A stretch of 64,000 nt of DNA. Origin: CACIIZ01 sp045565285 (lineage in GTDB: Bacteria > Pseudomonadota > Alphaproteobacteria > Rhodobacterales > Rhodobacteraceae). The position numbers and the translations under genes are program-made. Position 1 is the first letter of the stretch. Every line of letters begins with the position of its first letter. The stretch lies in assembly GCA_045565285.1 (NCBI GenBank), contig JBJLFR010000019.1, forward strand, positions 1 to 64,000, read 5' to 3'. The notes under the pieces were generated by a model. The model was not told the DNA's origin, made no database searches, and was given only the letters and a program-made list of their open reading frames with translations. Positions 35,842-45,202 of this stretch are shown here, in pieces.

Positions 35842-37800
35842 TTACTCGGGTTCATTAAAAGACTCTTCAAATGCCTTCATGATAGGGTAGGTAAAGTAAG
35901 AAATTAATGGTCTTTTTCCCACCAATATGTCTGCGGATGCTAACATTCCTTGAGACAAAACAAAATCTGATGGCATTTTAGAGGCCTCCAAACTATCTAC
36001 TTTAACCCTACCACGATAAAATACTCCTTTGTCACCCGAAAGAGACTCGTTGAAAGTATCGTTGGAAAAGTATATTAACTCTCCATCAATTCCTCCAAAT
36101 TCTTGAAATGGCATTGAATCGAGCTTAATTGAGACTTTCATACCAATTTTGATATCTGAAATCTGTTTGGGATCTATATCAATTTCTAAAAATAATGGTT
36201 GGTTAGATTGAACCAAGGTAACTATAGGTTCTCCCTCACTTACAATACCACCACTTGATACTGCAGGAATATCTAAAACTATTCCTTCAGCAGGTGAACG
36301 TACAATTATATTATCGACGAGGCGGGTTAATTTAATCTTTTCTTGTTTGAATTGTATTAACTCTTCGTTTTTGTCAGTAATCTCACCAATCAATTTTGAG
36401 GTCCAATTCGCTATGAATGCTTGTTTATCAGCTGTTTGCGTTATTATTTCGGACTCTAATTTTGATATAGCAGTTTGTGAATTAAATTGAGCTTTTTTTG
36501 CGTTTAATAGAGCATCTCTGGCTGACAAATAGTTGAGTTTAAGATTTGCAATTGATTTTTCTGAGTTATATTTTGCTTTTTCTGCTTTCAGCAGAGCGTC
36601 TTGCGCTGTTTGATATTGAAGCAAAGTACCAACCTTTTTCTCGTATAGGTTTTTACGTACGTCAGCTAGTTGAGATTTTATTAATATTTGCTTCTCGTCA
36701 ATCTTTGTCACTGTGTCTTTCTGCATATTGTATAGATCTTCTTTGACCAAAGCTAATTCAGCTTTAATTTTAGTTTGTTTTTCTGCAATATCCAAAAGTT
36801 GCTTTGAAGATTCATATTCCTTTTTTGTTTTATTAAGTTTTCCATCTAAAGATTTAATTTTTTGAGAATATTCCGTTACTTTTTTTATCAAAGTACTCTT
36901 ATAAAGTTCGCTGAACCCTATAGCTGAATGTTGAAAATTCAATTCCTTAAAAATTTCAGTATATAGTGCATCTATATTAAAATTTGCACTAAACTGGTGT
37001 ATATTCGTTACCAAAAATTCTTCCATGTAAAGACTTATCAGAGACTGTACGATATTATCGATTTTTTCTTGGTTTTGTTTCAGATTGACCTGAACTACAG
37101 TATCATCAAGATATGCGATTATTTGATCTTTAGAAACATTGTCACCACGCTCAACCTCCACACTTTTAACTACTGAACTAGCACTAGCTTCAACAATTAT
37201 GTTAGGAGTTGCAGTTAAAAATTCTCCCCTAGCAGATATCGTAGTATCTACCTGACTTAGTGAAGCAAATAAAACGCTTCCAAGTAAAAATGCTAGTAAT
37301 GTGATTAATAATATTAAAAGTGGTTTCGATGGTTTTTGCTCATATAATGCATCAGTATCATCAATCTCAAAATCTTTTGTATTTTTATCCAGTAGAATTA
37401 ACTCTGAAGTTGATTCAGAATTAAGCGTATCGGCACGCTCATATTTTGCTACTAACTGATTTGAAGACCTTAAATTATTAGAAATATTCTTCATAATTCG
37501 GATAGCAGCTTGAGGATTTTTACTTAAGTAACTACTGAATGCTGCTGCTGTTACTTCAGTAACAACTGTATTTTCCTTTGCTCTTGCACCTGCACTCCGA
37601 GGATTTCCATCAATTAACGCCATCTCACCAAAAATAGTCGGAGCGGCTAACTCAGCTAATACCTGAACACCTGAAGCGGAATTTTTAACTATCTCTACCG
37701 CACCAGACTTTATAACATAAGCATAAGCGGCACTTTCGCCTTCACGAAAAATATATTCTCCATTTGTATAAGTTTTATCAGACATATATTTTTTCTTCAC
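35842..37800 (-). CDS. HlyD-type secretion adaptor with N-terminal cyclic-nucleotide-binding domain
   Basis: 652 residues. Residues ~8-125 form a CRP-like cNMP domain with the phosphate-binding cassette FGEMALIDGNPRSAGARA, keeping the Glu and Arg that contact cyclic nucleotide. One membrane segment follows (LLILLITLLAFLLGSVLFA, about 178-196), then a HlyD/membrane-fusion architecture. That comprises a first lipoyl half (SSVVKSVEVERGDNVSKDQI), a long coiled-coil hairpin (about 225-480) and a beta-barrel with RSPAEGIVLDIPAVSSGG. The cNMP domain would be cytoplasmic and the rest periplasmic. It is the last gene after the repeat protein and the exporter. Confidence 0.88.
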   Translation of the reverse strand: MKKKYMSDKTYTNGEYIFREGESAAYAYVIKSGAVEIVKNSASGVQVLAELAAPTIFGEMALIDGNPRSAGARAKENTVVTEVTAAAFSSYLSKNPQAAIRIMKNISNNLRSSNQLVAKYERADTLNSESTSELILLDKNTKDFEIDDTDALYEQKPSKPLLILLITLLAFLLGSVLFASLSQVDTTISARGEFLTATPNIIVEASASSVVKSVEVERGDNVSKDQIIAYLDDTVVQVNLKQNQEKIDNIVQSLISLYMEEFLVTNIHQFSANFNIDALYTEIFKELNFQHSAIGFSELYKSTLIKKVTEYSQKIKSLDGKLNKTKKEYESSKQLLDIAEKQTKIKAELALVKEDLYNMQKDTVTKIDEKQILIKSQLADVRKNLYEKKVGTLLQYQTAQDALLKAEKAKYNSEKSIANLKLNYLSARDALLNAKKAQFNSQTAISKLESEIITQTADKQAFIANWTSKLIGEITDKNEELIQFKQEKIKLTRLVDNIIVRSPAEGIVLDIPAVSSGGIVSEGEPIVTLVQSNQPLFLEIDIDPKQISDIKIGMKVSIKLDSMPFQEFGGIDGELIYFSNDTFNESLSGDKGVFYRGRVKVDSLEASKMPSDFVLSQGMLASADILVGKRPLISYFTYPIMKAFEESFNEPE

Positions 37801-37818
37801 TCGTATACATGAAAAATC

Positions 37819-39957
37819 CTAAATTTCAGATAATTTTCTGTCCATTTCCCATAATTCACTATATAATTTACATTTTTTTAATAGAAGTCCGTGCGTGCCA
37901 TTACCTACAACCTTTCCTTTTTCCAAAACTATTATTTGCTCAAATTCTCTAGTGGAACGAATATCATGCGTAGCCATAATTACGGTTTTTTGACTAGAAA
38001 TATGAGAGAAATTTTCAAAAAACGCCACTTGTGTTGCCTTATCAAAATTAGCCAATGCTTCATCAAGTAATAAGATACGAGGTCGAGACATTAGACCTCT
38101 TGCCAAAGCTAGCGTCACTCGATTACCTTGGGATAGTGGCATACCAAATTGATTTATTTCTGTTGAAATACCGTTTGGTAATTCTTCAAGTACTTTTTTC
38201 AGACCTGAAGTTTCTAATATCTCCTCAAATTCCCTTTCACTTATGTTGGGCTGTATCTTTCTTAAATTTTCTTCAATTGTAGCACCAAAAAAAATAGGAT
38301 TCCCATCAATAAGGGTATTTTGGCTACGATAATTTTCTAAACTTAGATACCTTATATTTTGGCCATCAATCTCCATGGAACCAGTATTAGGTTTTATAAA
38401 GCCTTGACATAATCTTAAAAAAGTTGTTTTCCCAGAACCTGATGGTCCTACGATAGCCACTCTAGTGCTAGCTGGGATTGTCAAAGTTAACCCATTAAGG
38501 GCATTATTATTTTCAAACTTTACTACTACATCTTTACAAACGATTTCTCCTTTTATTACAATTTCGTTACCCCTACCTACTCGTTCATTTGGACCATTCC
38601 AACTTGAACTAACAGTTTCTAATGTTGATCTGAAACCACTCAAATCATGAAAAAATGTAAATAACGCCGTAAATGGAGATATAAGTCTAGCGCCCAACAT
38701 ATTACATGAAATTACCGCTCCTGCAGAAAGACCGGCATTTAAAACCAAAAGAATACCAGTAGTAATCAGAGCAATCGTCATAAGCTGGGTAAGTGTACTA
38801 TTAATATTAGTTATGAGCATATTAGTAATTTGACCTTTTACACTCTGACGGATGCTGCTAGAAGAGGCTTTTCGCCAATCCCGCCTTTGTGAGGCTTCAA
38901 GTGAAAATGCTTTCACAGTTTCTATTCCTGCAATGCTGGACTGAACCATTCGTCTTTTATCCGCTTCTATAGGACCAGAAGTTTTTCTCTCTTCCTTTTG
39001 GCGCCATTTTCCAAAAAGGGATATTATACCTATGGTAGTTGCAAATATTACTACGATGAGTGCAAGAAATGGGCTATAGCCAAATAGAACTGGAAGAAAG
39101 ACAAGAATCTTGGTAGCATCGAAAATAGTAGTCAAAACCTGCTGTGAGATAAAGCTTTTTATCTTTCCAGAAGCTTGGAGAACATTCTCAAATTCAGAAT
39201 TAGGAGCAGTTTGAAAAGTTACAGCAGGTAATGACATTACTTTATCAAAAATATCACCTGATAAGCGAGCTTCAATTGAGGTCGAAATAAAATTTATCAC
39301 GTAATCCCGAGCGTAACTTAAAATACCACTGAAAACGAGTGCTGAACAAACACCTATAATTAAAATGTACAGTGTCGATACTGCTCCATAATTCAAAACT
39401 TTATCAAGTGATATTTGAATAAAAACAATTGGAGCTAGACCTAGAATATGAATAATAATAGCTGCAATTAAGGTTAGAGAAAGCAAGCCTTTAAAACGAT
39501 AAAACTCAGGGATAAACCAAGTCCAGTCGAACATACGGTCTTGTGATGAAATTCCAGTCTCTTTGGAAATTAGATAGATTGATCCTGCCCAATTTTTCCT
39601 AAATTCTATATCATTTTCAATTGTTACCTTGCTCGCTGGGTCCAAAGGATCAATAGTTTGAATTTCAAAAAAACCTTCACTTTTCTTGCCACAACTAATA
39701 ATTATTTTAGCTGTTCCGTCCCGCATCATTGCTAGACAAGGAAAATAATAAGATCGGTTTAAAAAAATTTTAAACTTCGGCTTAAATCTTTGAAGTTTGA
39801 TGTTTTGCTCACCTAGCGAGTTCTTTAACTCGCGTTCAGATCGTATCTGTCCCCTAGATATTTTCTGTTCTAATTGCTCAGCTGTAATTCTGATTCCAAA
39901 CTGTTGGGATAATGCAATAGTACCCAGAGACAAAGATCTTAATGTTTTTGCGTTCAT
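37819..39957 (-). CDS. Type I secretion ABC exporter with degenerate C39-like domain
   Basis: About 712 residues: N-terminal C39-like domain (~1-130), ABC transmembrane region (~150-440), ATPase (~470-710). The ATPase has VGPSGSGKTTFLRL, signature LSQGNRVTLALARGL, ILLLDEALANFD and MATHDIRS. The C39-like domain lacks the catalytic Cys (LSLGTIALSQQFGI) and His, as in HlyB-type exporters. It should therefore bind but not cleave its cargo. I prefer the ATG at 39957, preceded by GAAAGG; a TTG at 39990 is in frame. It ends 18 bases before the adaptor gene. Confidence 0.9.
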   Translation of the reverse strand: MNAKTLRSLSLGTIALSQQFGIRITAEQLEQKISRGQIRSERELKNSLGEQNIKLQRFKPKFKIFLNRSYYFPCLAMMRDGTAKIIISCGKKSEGFFEIQTIDPLDPASKVTIENDIEFRKNWAGSIYLISKETGISSQDRMFDWTWFIPEFYRFKGLLSLTLIAAIIIHILGLAPIVFIQISLDKVLNYGAVSTLYILIIGVCSALVFSGILSYARDYVINFISTSIEARLSGDIFDKVMSLPAVTFQTAPNSEFENVLQASGKIKSFISQQVLTTIFDATKILVFLPVLFGYSPFLALIVVIFATTIGIISLFGKWRQKEERKTSGPIEADKRRMVQSSIAGIETVKAFSLEASQRRDWRKASSSSIRQSVKGQITNMLITNINSTLTQLMTIALITTGILLVLNAGLSAGAVISCNMLGARLISPFTALFTFFHDLSGFRSTLETVSSSWNGPNERVGRGNEIVIKGEIVCKDVVVKFENNNALNGLTLTIPASTRVAIVGPSGSGKTTFLRLCQGFIKPNTGSMEIDGQNIRYLSLENYRSQNTLIDGNPIFFGATIEENLRKIQPNISEREFEEILETSGLKKVLEELPNGISTEINQFGMPLSQGNRVTLALARGLMSRPRILLLDEALANFDKATQVAFFENFSHISSQKTVIMATHDIRSTREFEQIIVLEKGKVVGNGTHGLLLKKCKLYSELWEMDRKLSEI

Positions 39958-40188
39958 CTTATGAAGCCTTTCTGGGCGAGCTTTTTGCAAGAAAATTTAT
40001 GATTACGCATAACGGCTTATCCAAAAAATTTTTATACTTTGTCTATTGATTTCATTAAAAATTACTTAGAAAGTCCAGCTCTTTAATAGCGAATATTTCA
40101 AACTGTTTTTCCATAACAATAAAAAATATTCGCATTTTGGTTGTGACCAAGTCATAAAGACTAGTATGATATTTTTTCCTAATGCTTT

Positions 40189-41481
40189 TTAAGCCAAAGA
40201 ATCATCTGAACTAGATGCGTCGTCAGCACTTTCACTAACATCATCATCCACTGTTTCTACTTGTTCAGCACCATGGGTCGTTGCATCATCTGGCGTTGTA
40301 CTTGCACCTCCTTGAACTTGACCTTCAGATAAGGCTACATCAATTGCCTCAGAAGCACCGTCCATTGGTGGTTCTTGTCCGTCCATTGGTGGTTTTAGAG
40401 CATCGCTTAAAGCATCTAAACCACCTAACGCTTCCTGAGATTCTGGAGGAAGCATCTCTACCATCTCAGGATTCATACCCGCCATCGCTTCTGATGGAAT
40501 CATCTCGATCATCTGTGGATTCATACCCGCCATCGCTTCTGGTGGAATGTTGGCCATCATTTCAGGACTTAAACCCGCCATCGCTTCTGGTGGAATGTTG
40601 GCCATCTGCTCTGCATCTAACCCCCCCATGGCTTCAGGTGGAATGTTGGCCATTTTACCAGCATCCATACCCGCCATGGCTTCAGGTGGAATGTTTTCCG
40701 TCATCTCCGCATTAATACCGGCAAATGCTTCTGCTGGTAAATTCTCCACCATCATCGCATTCACTTCCGTCATGGCTTCTGGGGGCATATTAGAAATTAA
40801 ATCAGCATTCATAAACCCTGCCATGGCTTCTGGGGGCATCATCTGCATCATTTCAGGACTCATACCCGTCATTGCTTCTGTTGGCATATACTGCATCATT
40901 TCAGGACTTATACCACCCATGGCTTCTGGGGGCATATTAGTCATCATCGACGCATCAAATCCACCCATGGCTTCTGGGGGCATATTAGTCATCATCGATG
41001 CATCAAATCCACCCATGGCTTCTGGGGGCATATGTGTCATGTGCCCAGAATTACAACCACCCATGGCTTCTGGGGGCATATGTGTCATGTGCCCAGAATT
41101 ACAACCACCCATGGCTTCTGGGGGCATATGTGTCATGTGCCCAGAATTACAACCACCCATGGCTTCTGGGGGCATATTAGTCATCATCGGTGCATCAAAC
41201 CCACCCATGGCTTCTGGGGGCATATTAGTCATCATCGGTGCATCAAACCCACCCATGGCTTCTGGGGGCATATGTGTCATGTGACCAGAATTACAGCCAC
41301 CCATGGCTTCTGGGGGCATATGTGTCATGTGCCCAGAATTACAACCACCCATGCATTGTGGTGGCATTTCCTGCATTATCTCGGCGGTACAACCACCCAT
41401 AGCTTCTGGTGGTAAACTTTTCATTGTTGCTGCATCCATTAATGCAGGTTCAATTGGTCCATTTAGTCCGTTAATCGCCAT
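40189..41481 (-). CDS. Met-rich 16-residue-repeat protein, probable type I secretion cargo
   Basis: 430 residues: a 14-residue head, about 21 tandem units (residues ~15-354), and an acidic tail. The unit is x8-MPPEAMGG. Units 3-4 and 7-9 read CNSGHMTH-MPPEAMGG, 5-6 FDAPMMTN and 10-11 FDASMMTN; later units are diverged (SPEMMQMM, DAGKMANI). There is no signal peptide. The last ~75 residues are Asp/Ser/Ala-rich and end DASSSDDSLA, resembling a C-terminal type I secretion signal. The exporter and adaptor genes follow on the same strand. The Cys/His/Met content of the CNSGHMTH units could bind soft metals (inference). I do not recognise a characterised homologue. Confidence 0.85.
   Translation of the reverse strand: MAINGLNGPIEPALMDAATMKSLPPEAMGGCTAEIMQEMPPQCMGGCNSGHMTHMPPEAMGGCNSGHMTHMPPEAMGGFDAPMMTNMPPEAMGGFDAPMMTNMPPEAMGGCNSGHMTHMPPEAMGGCNSGHMTHMPPEAMGGCNSGHMTHMPPEAMGGFDASMMTNMPPEAMGGFDASMMTNMPPEAMGGISPEMMQYMPTEAMTGMSPEMMQMMPPEAMAGFMNADLISNMPPEAMTEVNAMMVENLPAEAFAGINAEMTENIPPEAMAGMDAGKMANIPPEAMGGLDAEQMANIPPEAMAGLSPEMMANIPPEAMAGMNPQMIEMIPSEAMAGMNPEMVEMLPPESQEALGGLDALSDALKPPMDGQEPPMDGASEAIDVALSEGQVQGGASTTPDDATTHGAEQVETVDDDVSESADDASSSDDSLA
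41021..41345 (-). repeat. 48-bp tandem DNA repeats within the Met-rich repeat gene
   Basis: Consecutive 48-base units are nearly identical at base level, for example the three CNSGHMTH units between about 41021 and 41168 and the FDAPMMTN pair after them. Units nearer the 3' end of the gene are much more diverged. That gradient indicates recent local expansion or homogenisation. The array is a candidate for length variation between strains. Confidence 0.85.
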
Positions 41482-41884
41482 AATTTTTTCTCCATTCTCC
41501 CAATATTAAATTTAAAAAAAAAATTTACTAATTTACGCTGGGGTAATTATATTATAACTACAAAAAAAATCTATAAATTATTTCATTAAACATTTACATA
41601 TCTTGGTTATGAATTAAAAAAATCACGATAGTATGAAACTTTAGGCATTAAAAATTAACAAGGAAAAAAGTTGGGGTTTTAATCAAATAAATACTTAATA
41701 TTTAACCACAAAAAGTTGTGTGATTAAAAGAACTACCATAGTTATTGTTTATTTTAAAAATAAAAGGACTAAGGTGTTATTTTATAAGACATAAAAACAA
41801 CATCAAACCTGACTGTTTTTTCAATTATAAAATTGATTTAAGCCTCAAAAAAAATCCTAAACTTTCCTAATTTTAATTGTATTA
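41482..41884. other. Intergenic region upstream of the Met-rich repeat gene
   Basis: 403 AT-rich bases between the repeat-protein start and the cyclase stop. The only structure seen is a weak TCAATT-ATAA-AATTGA hairpin near 41820. No ORF, RNA gene or clear operator was recognised. It is likely to hold the promoter of the secretion operon. Confidence 0.5.
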
Positions 41885-42769
41885 TTATTTATATTTATCT
41901 CTAACCTTCATAATCTCAAGGAAGATCTGACTTGAAATCTGATTCGCCACTGTATCGCTCACTAAAGAAATCTGCCTTAATGATCCACTAAAACTTTGTG
42001 ACCACAAAGTTTTTCCTCCAGGTGCTTTTAAAATGACTTCGACTGCAAAGTTAGGTCCATTTGTCGAAACGGTTCCCATCAATTGGTAGTCTTCTTCGCT
42101 TGGATTCTTTTGAATAGTAGAATTTATCCAGTCTTTTTTATTAAGATATTTTTCTAAGTCATTTGTAACATCTCCACAAAATTCAGTTACAACTTGAGAC
42201 ATACTAATAAAAGGTTTTATTGCTATGATGGGCTTCCCATCATCCCGATTCATCCCCTTTGAACCTATATTCAATCTACCTGTACTCCATACTTCAACTG
42301 GAGTACTTATATTTTTTAGAGTTTGTTTTCCACAATTGTTAAAAGACTTAGATTGATTTTCGTCCAAACATAAGTATGTAGATGCTGAAATGGCTACCTC
42401 TCCATTCTCAGCTATTGATTCTAATCGAGCTGCTATATTAACAGTATCACCATAAACATCTGGTGGTGGGCCTTCTTCATGCTCAACATCACCAAGATGT
42501 ATTCCAACTCTAAGGCTCATTTTCCCGTGTTGTTTTGATATACTCTGCCAAGCCATAGCACAATTTACAGCATTTGCAGCACTTTTGAATTCAATTAGCC
42601 ATCCGTCACCTAAAGATTTAATCATAGTACCACCATACTTAGTCAAAGTAGGTGCAATTGTTTCTTTTTGAAACTCTCTAATCAGATTCAATGTCCCCAT
42701 TTCATCATGGGCCATCATCTTAGAATATCCTACAACATCTGCTAGAAATATTACACCTAGACTACGCAT
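41885..42769 (-). CDS. Class III adenylate/guanylate cyclase-domain protein
   Basis: 294 residues. The cyclase catalytic domain (~1-165) has both metal-binding aspartates (FLADVVGYSKMM and SLGDGWLIEF), the substrate-side YGDTVNIAARLES segment and GIHLGDV. The C-terminal ~110 residues (IAIKPFISMSQ to KTLWSQSFSG) resemble the TolB-like region that follows such domains in larger cyclases. There is no membrane segment, so it is probably cytosolic. It lies upstream of the repeat-protein/exporter/cNMP-adaptor genes on the same strand, a plausible local source of cyclic nucleotide. Confidence 0.9.
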   Translation of the reverse strand: MRSLGVIFLADVVGYSKMMAHDEMGTLNLIREFQKETIAPTLTKYGGTMIKSLGDGWLIEFKSAANAVNCAMAWQSISKQHGKMSLRVGIHLGDVEHEEGPPPDVYGDTVNIAARLESIAENGEVAISASTYLCLDENQSKSFNNCGKQTLKNISTPVEVWSTGRLNIGSKGMNRDDGKPIIAIKPFISMSQVVTEFCGDVTNDLEKYLNKKDWINSTIQKNPSEEDYQLMGTVSTNGPNFAVEVILKAPGGKTLWSQSFSGSLRQISLVSDTVANQISSQIFLEIMKVRDKYK

Positions 42770-43163
42770 GCTTTAACTCCCATTAATCAATAACAAATAA
42801 TATAATTTTTATAGGTTAGTATTAACAAACATTACAATAATATATTAAGAAGATTAAAGCAGATCGTCAATGTGGAATACTATATTAGATAAATGATATA
42901 TGTTTAGCTTTTAGTTTAGCTCAGAATTATCTCAATTAGTAAGTTATCTTAAAACAAGGTTTTATGAATTACGAAAATCAAGGTTGTAACCTGCTAAATA
43001 TATTAATGAATCATTTCTACTTTCTTTGATAAATCAACTATTAAAAAAAATTTAATTTTATTTATTAATAGATTTGATAAGAATTTTTATAAAATAATAT
43101 ACTATGTTAAATATTTTATCACTTTTGGCTTGGCTCCGATGGAGCTTTTTATTATATTTAAAT
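42770..43163. other. Divergent intergenic region
   Basis: About 390 AT-rich bases between the cyclase start and the hypothetical gene at 43164. I see only short imperfect palindromes (AGGTT-GT-AACCT near 42985), and no RNA gene or repeat copy. Confidence 0.4.
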
Positions 43164-43583
43164 ATGACTACTAAATTAACTGTAAAAGAACTTCAAGACT
43201 TACACTTCACCTCGGTTGAGAAATTCTTTAAAGACTGGCTAAGCAAAAAAATTAATCAGATATTCCTTAAAAATTTATCCAACACAAATAGTAATGTTGC
43301 TGAAGTTGTCCTAAAGTTGCTTGAGGATGGAAAAAACCCACTCATAGCAAATGGTAGTAAGATTAGAGATCAAAGCAGAAGGTGGAATGAATCCAATAAG
43401 ATTATTAAACGCTGGAAAGAAAAGTACCAGTTTGATGTAGTCTTATTTATTCTAAATTATGAGCAAGAACATGGGCATATTGGTTTCAATCAAGTAAAAG
43501 ATCCCGTACTTACACTCAATGCTTATACTTCTATAATAGGATCTTATATTGTTAAAGAATATCTTGATGACTTAATTAGTTAG
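43164..43583 (+). CDS. Hypothetical protein
   Basis: 139 residues from the ATG at 43164 (MTTKLTVKELQDLHFTSVEK); an upstream in-frame ATG at 43104 adds a hydrophobic 20-residue leader of low plausibility. It is Lys/Asn-rich and soluble, predicted mostly helical, with two Trp-rich segments (SRRWNESNKIIKRWKEKY). I do not recognise a family. It marks the left side of the accessory region and stands alone. Confidence 0.55.
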   Translation: MTTKLTVKELQDLHFTSVEKFFKDWLSKKINQIFLKNLSNTNSNVAEVVLKLLEDGKNPLIANGSKIRDQSRRWNESNKIIKRWKEKYQFDVVLFILNYEQEHGHIGFNQVKDPVLTLNAYTSIIGSYIVKEYLDDLIS

Positions 43584-43679
43584 ATTCATGAGTATGTCTT
43601 TAAAATCAAAGAAATATTTTAGGGTGTGAAAAACATAAGTGTCATAACTCTCATATTTAATAATAATTATATGTCATGG

Positions 43680-43707
43680 GGGGTAGGTGTTATGATTGTT
43701 ATGTTAA
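43680..43707 (+). repeat. Partial copy of the interspersed repeat
   Basis: The 3' part of the ~90-bp repeat: GGGGGGTAGGTGTTATGATT, then GTTATG. This matches the tail GGGGTGGATGTYATGATTGTTATG of the copies at 51-62 kb. The 5' half is absent. Confidence 0.5.
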
Positions 43708-43794
43708 AAAAATAAAACTAAAAAAACTGCCCCTTTAAATTCCCCTTTCACACACTTTCCTCTTGCACAGAAAAATTAAAATCCAATATAAGCA

Positions 43795-43834
43795 AGTATC
43801 GTAGCCTATTGTTAAGGCAAGGATTTTTGGCAAA
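43795..43834 (+). other. Degenerate tRNA-Gln 5' half
   Basis: TAGCC....TAAGGCAAGGATTTTTGGC matches the D-arm and anticodon arm of tRNA-Gln(UUG) but has no T-arm or 3' acceptor. A CTTGCACAG element lies about 30 bases upstream (43762-43770), as in the copy at 56441-56522. It is a probable remnant of an integration site or duplicated tRNA. Confidence 0.5.
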
Positions 43835-43856
43835 TGTATCTATATAACAGTAATAG

Positions 43857-44295
43857 ATCTCATATCAATTAAAATTACCAATTAATATTCCTTGTCATAC
43901 TTCTTCTTTACTTAATTCAAAAAGCAAACCAAATTTATCTCAATCTATTATTTTGGAATGTCAAGACTGTGAGGCATTCATGAATATTTATTTTAAGGCA
44001 CAAAAATTGGAAATTAATTATATATCCTGGTTTTAGGTTTCAACTGTTTGATTTAAATACAGATCAATATGAAATTAATGATATTACATTGGATTATAAA
44101 TATTCCAAAATAATGCAAAAACTAAGTGAAATATTAAATTTTATTCTAGATCTTAAGATTGTAAATCAAAATACTTTTCTAGATCAGGAGAAAAAAATTA
44201 GAGAATTAAGAAGACGTAAAAGTATCTTAGCTACAAAAAATTATGACTACAGCCCTATAGTTGATGATTATGATGAATATGATAATTATGGATAA
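43857..44295 (+). pseudogene. Frameshifted hypothetical gene remnant
   Basis: Two overlapping open frames read like one protein interrupted near 44025. The first contains IILECQDCEAFMNIYFKAQK. The second continues PGFRFQLFDLNTDQYEIN and ends in the acidic tail YSPIVDDYDEYDNYG. No start codon supports the first part. A short CDS from TTG 44089 is the only intact portion. The family is unknown. Confidence 0.35.
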
Positions 44296-44362
44296 AAAAG
44301 AAGAAAAAAAATTCAATTAGCAATTCTTTATAAAAAAGTATTTAAATGAAACCAATTATTGA

Positions 44363-45181
44363 CTAGTCACTATTTTTCCCTGAGAACGCCCCCCTAATTT
44401 CAATTGACCCATTATCTGTATCATCAATAGAGAAAACACCTCCTATCTCAACTGAATTAGGGCCAAAAAATGTTCCATCTGATTCCATCCGATATTCATT
44501 AGTCAAAGTATTAGTAATAATACCATTTTTTAATTCTATTTTGTTAAGACAAATTCTATTTCCGCTACAAATTGAACCACTTGGAAATATGATATCTACA
44601 GCGTTAGAAATTGGACAATCCCTGCAACTTAAATTTAGCATTGAAAACTTCCCAGATAGCGATGTCAATTCACCAACCAGCACCCCTTCTGTCCCATTAA
44701 AATCAATTTGAATTTTACTGTTTCCAGTCAAGTCATATAATGCAGTCCCATCATTTATAAAAATTCTCGATGTTCCTAAGTAAGTATAGTTACCCTCAAT
44801 TAAATCCCCAGAAGACTCAGGGATTCCTATAATCCCAAAAGAACCATTCAAAGAATTACCTTCAGGAATAATAGTCACATAACTTGTAAGATCCTTGACT
44901 GGAATTCCATTCTCTACATTCTTACTAGACGCACCGTTTTTTTCATTAATAGTAACTATAGCAGATCCTTGATGCCTTATTAATTCTCCATCAATTTTTA
45001 CTAAATCTAAGGTAGTTCCATCAATAGTTATTAATTTTAAATTTGATACATCTAATGAATTTAAATCATATAGAGATCCCTCTGGCTCTTCTAAGTTTCG
45101 TATAGATTGACCACCACACCCAGTCAAAATGAAAACAAATATTATAAAAAATATTATATTAAATTCCTTGATTAGCGACAC
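44363..45181 (-). CDS. TbpB-like (transferrin-binding-protein-like) surface lipoprotein
   Basis: 272 residues with a lipoprotein signal (FIIFVFILTGCGGQ; lipobox LTGC). The C-terminal part has the TbpB-type beta-barrel ending, MESDGTFFGPNSVEIGGVF followed by GAFSGKNS. This family includes surface lipoproteins that bind host proteins or metal chelates in other bacteria; the ligand in a free-living organism is unknown. It lies 21 bases downstream of the giant DUF4347 protein gene, and both may be displayed at the cell surface. Confidence 0.7.
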   Translation of the reverse strand: MSLIKEFNIIFFIIFVFILTGCGGQSIRNLEEPEGSLYDLNSLDVSNLKLITIDGTTLDLVKIDGELIRHQGSAIVTINEKNGASSKNVENGIPVKDLTSYVTIIPEGNSLNGSFGIIGIPESSGDLIEGNYTYLGTSRIFINDGTALYDLTGNSKIQIDFNGTEGVLVGELTSLSGKFSMLNLSCRDCPISNAVDIIFPSGSICSGNRICLNKIELKNGIITNTLTNEYRMESDGTFFGPNSVEIGGVFSIDDTDNGSIEIRGAFSGKNSD

Positions 45182-45202
45182 AAATATTGCTCCATTTAAT
45201 AA

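Noticed and set aside
37819..39957. Active C39 leader peptidase acting on the GG motifs of the repeat protein
   Set aside because: The N-terminal domain lacks the catalytic Cys and His, so cleavage at GG by this protein is not supported.
40547..41284. Long plus-strand open frame (about 245 codons) opposite the Met-rich repeat gene
   Set aside because: It is the periodic antisense of the 48-bp repeat (MASGG... units). It has no start signal of its own, and the opposite strand has the operon context.
41021..41345. CRISPR array
   Set aside because: The direct repeats are 48-bp coding units with no unique spacers, and no cas genes are present.
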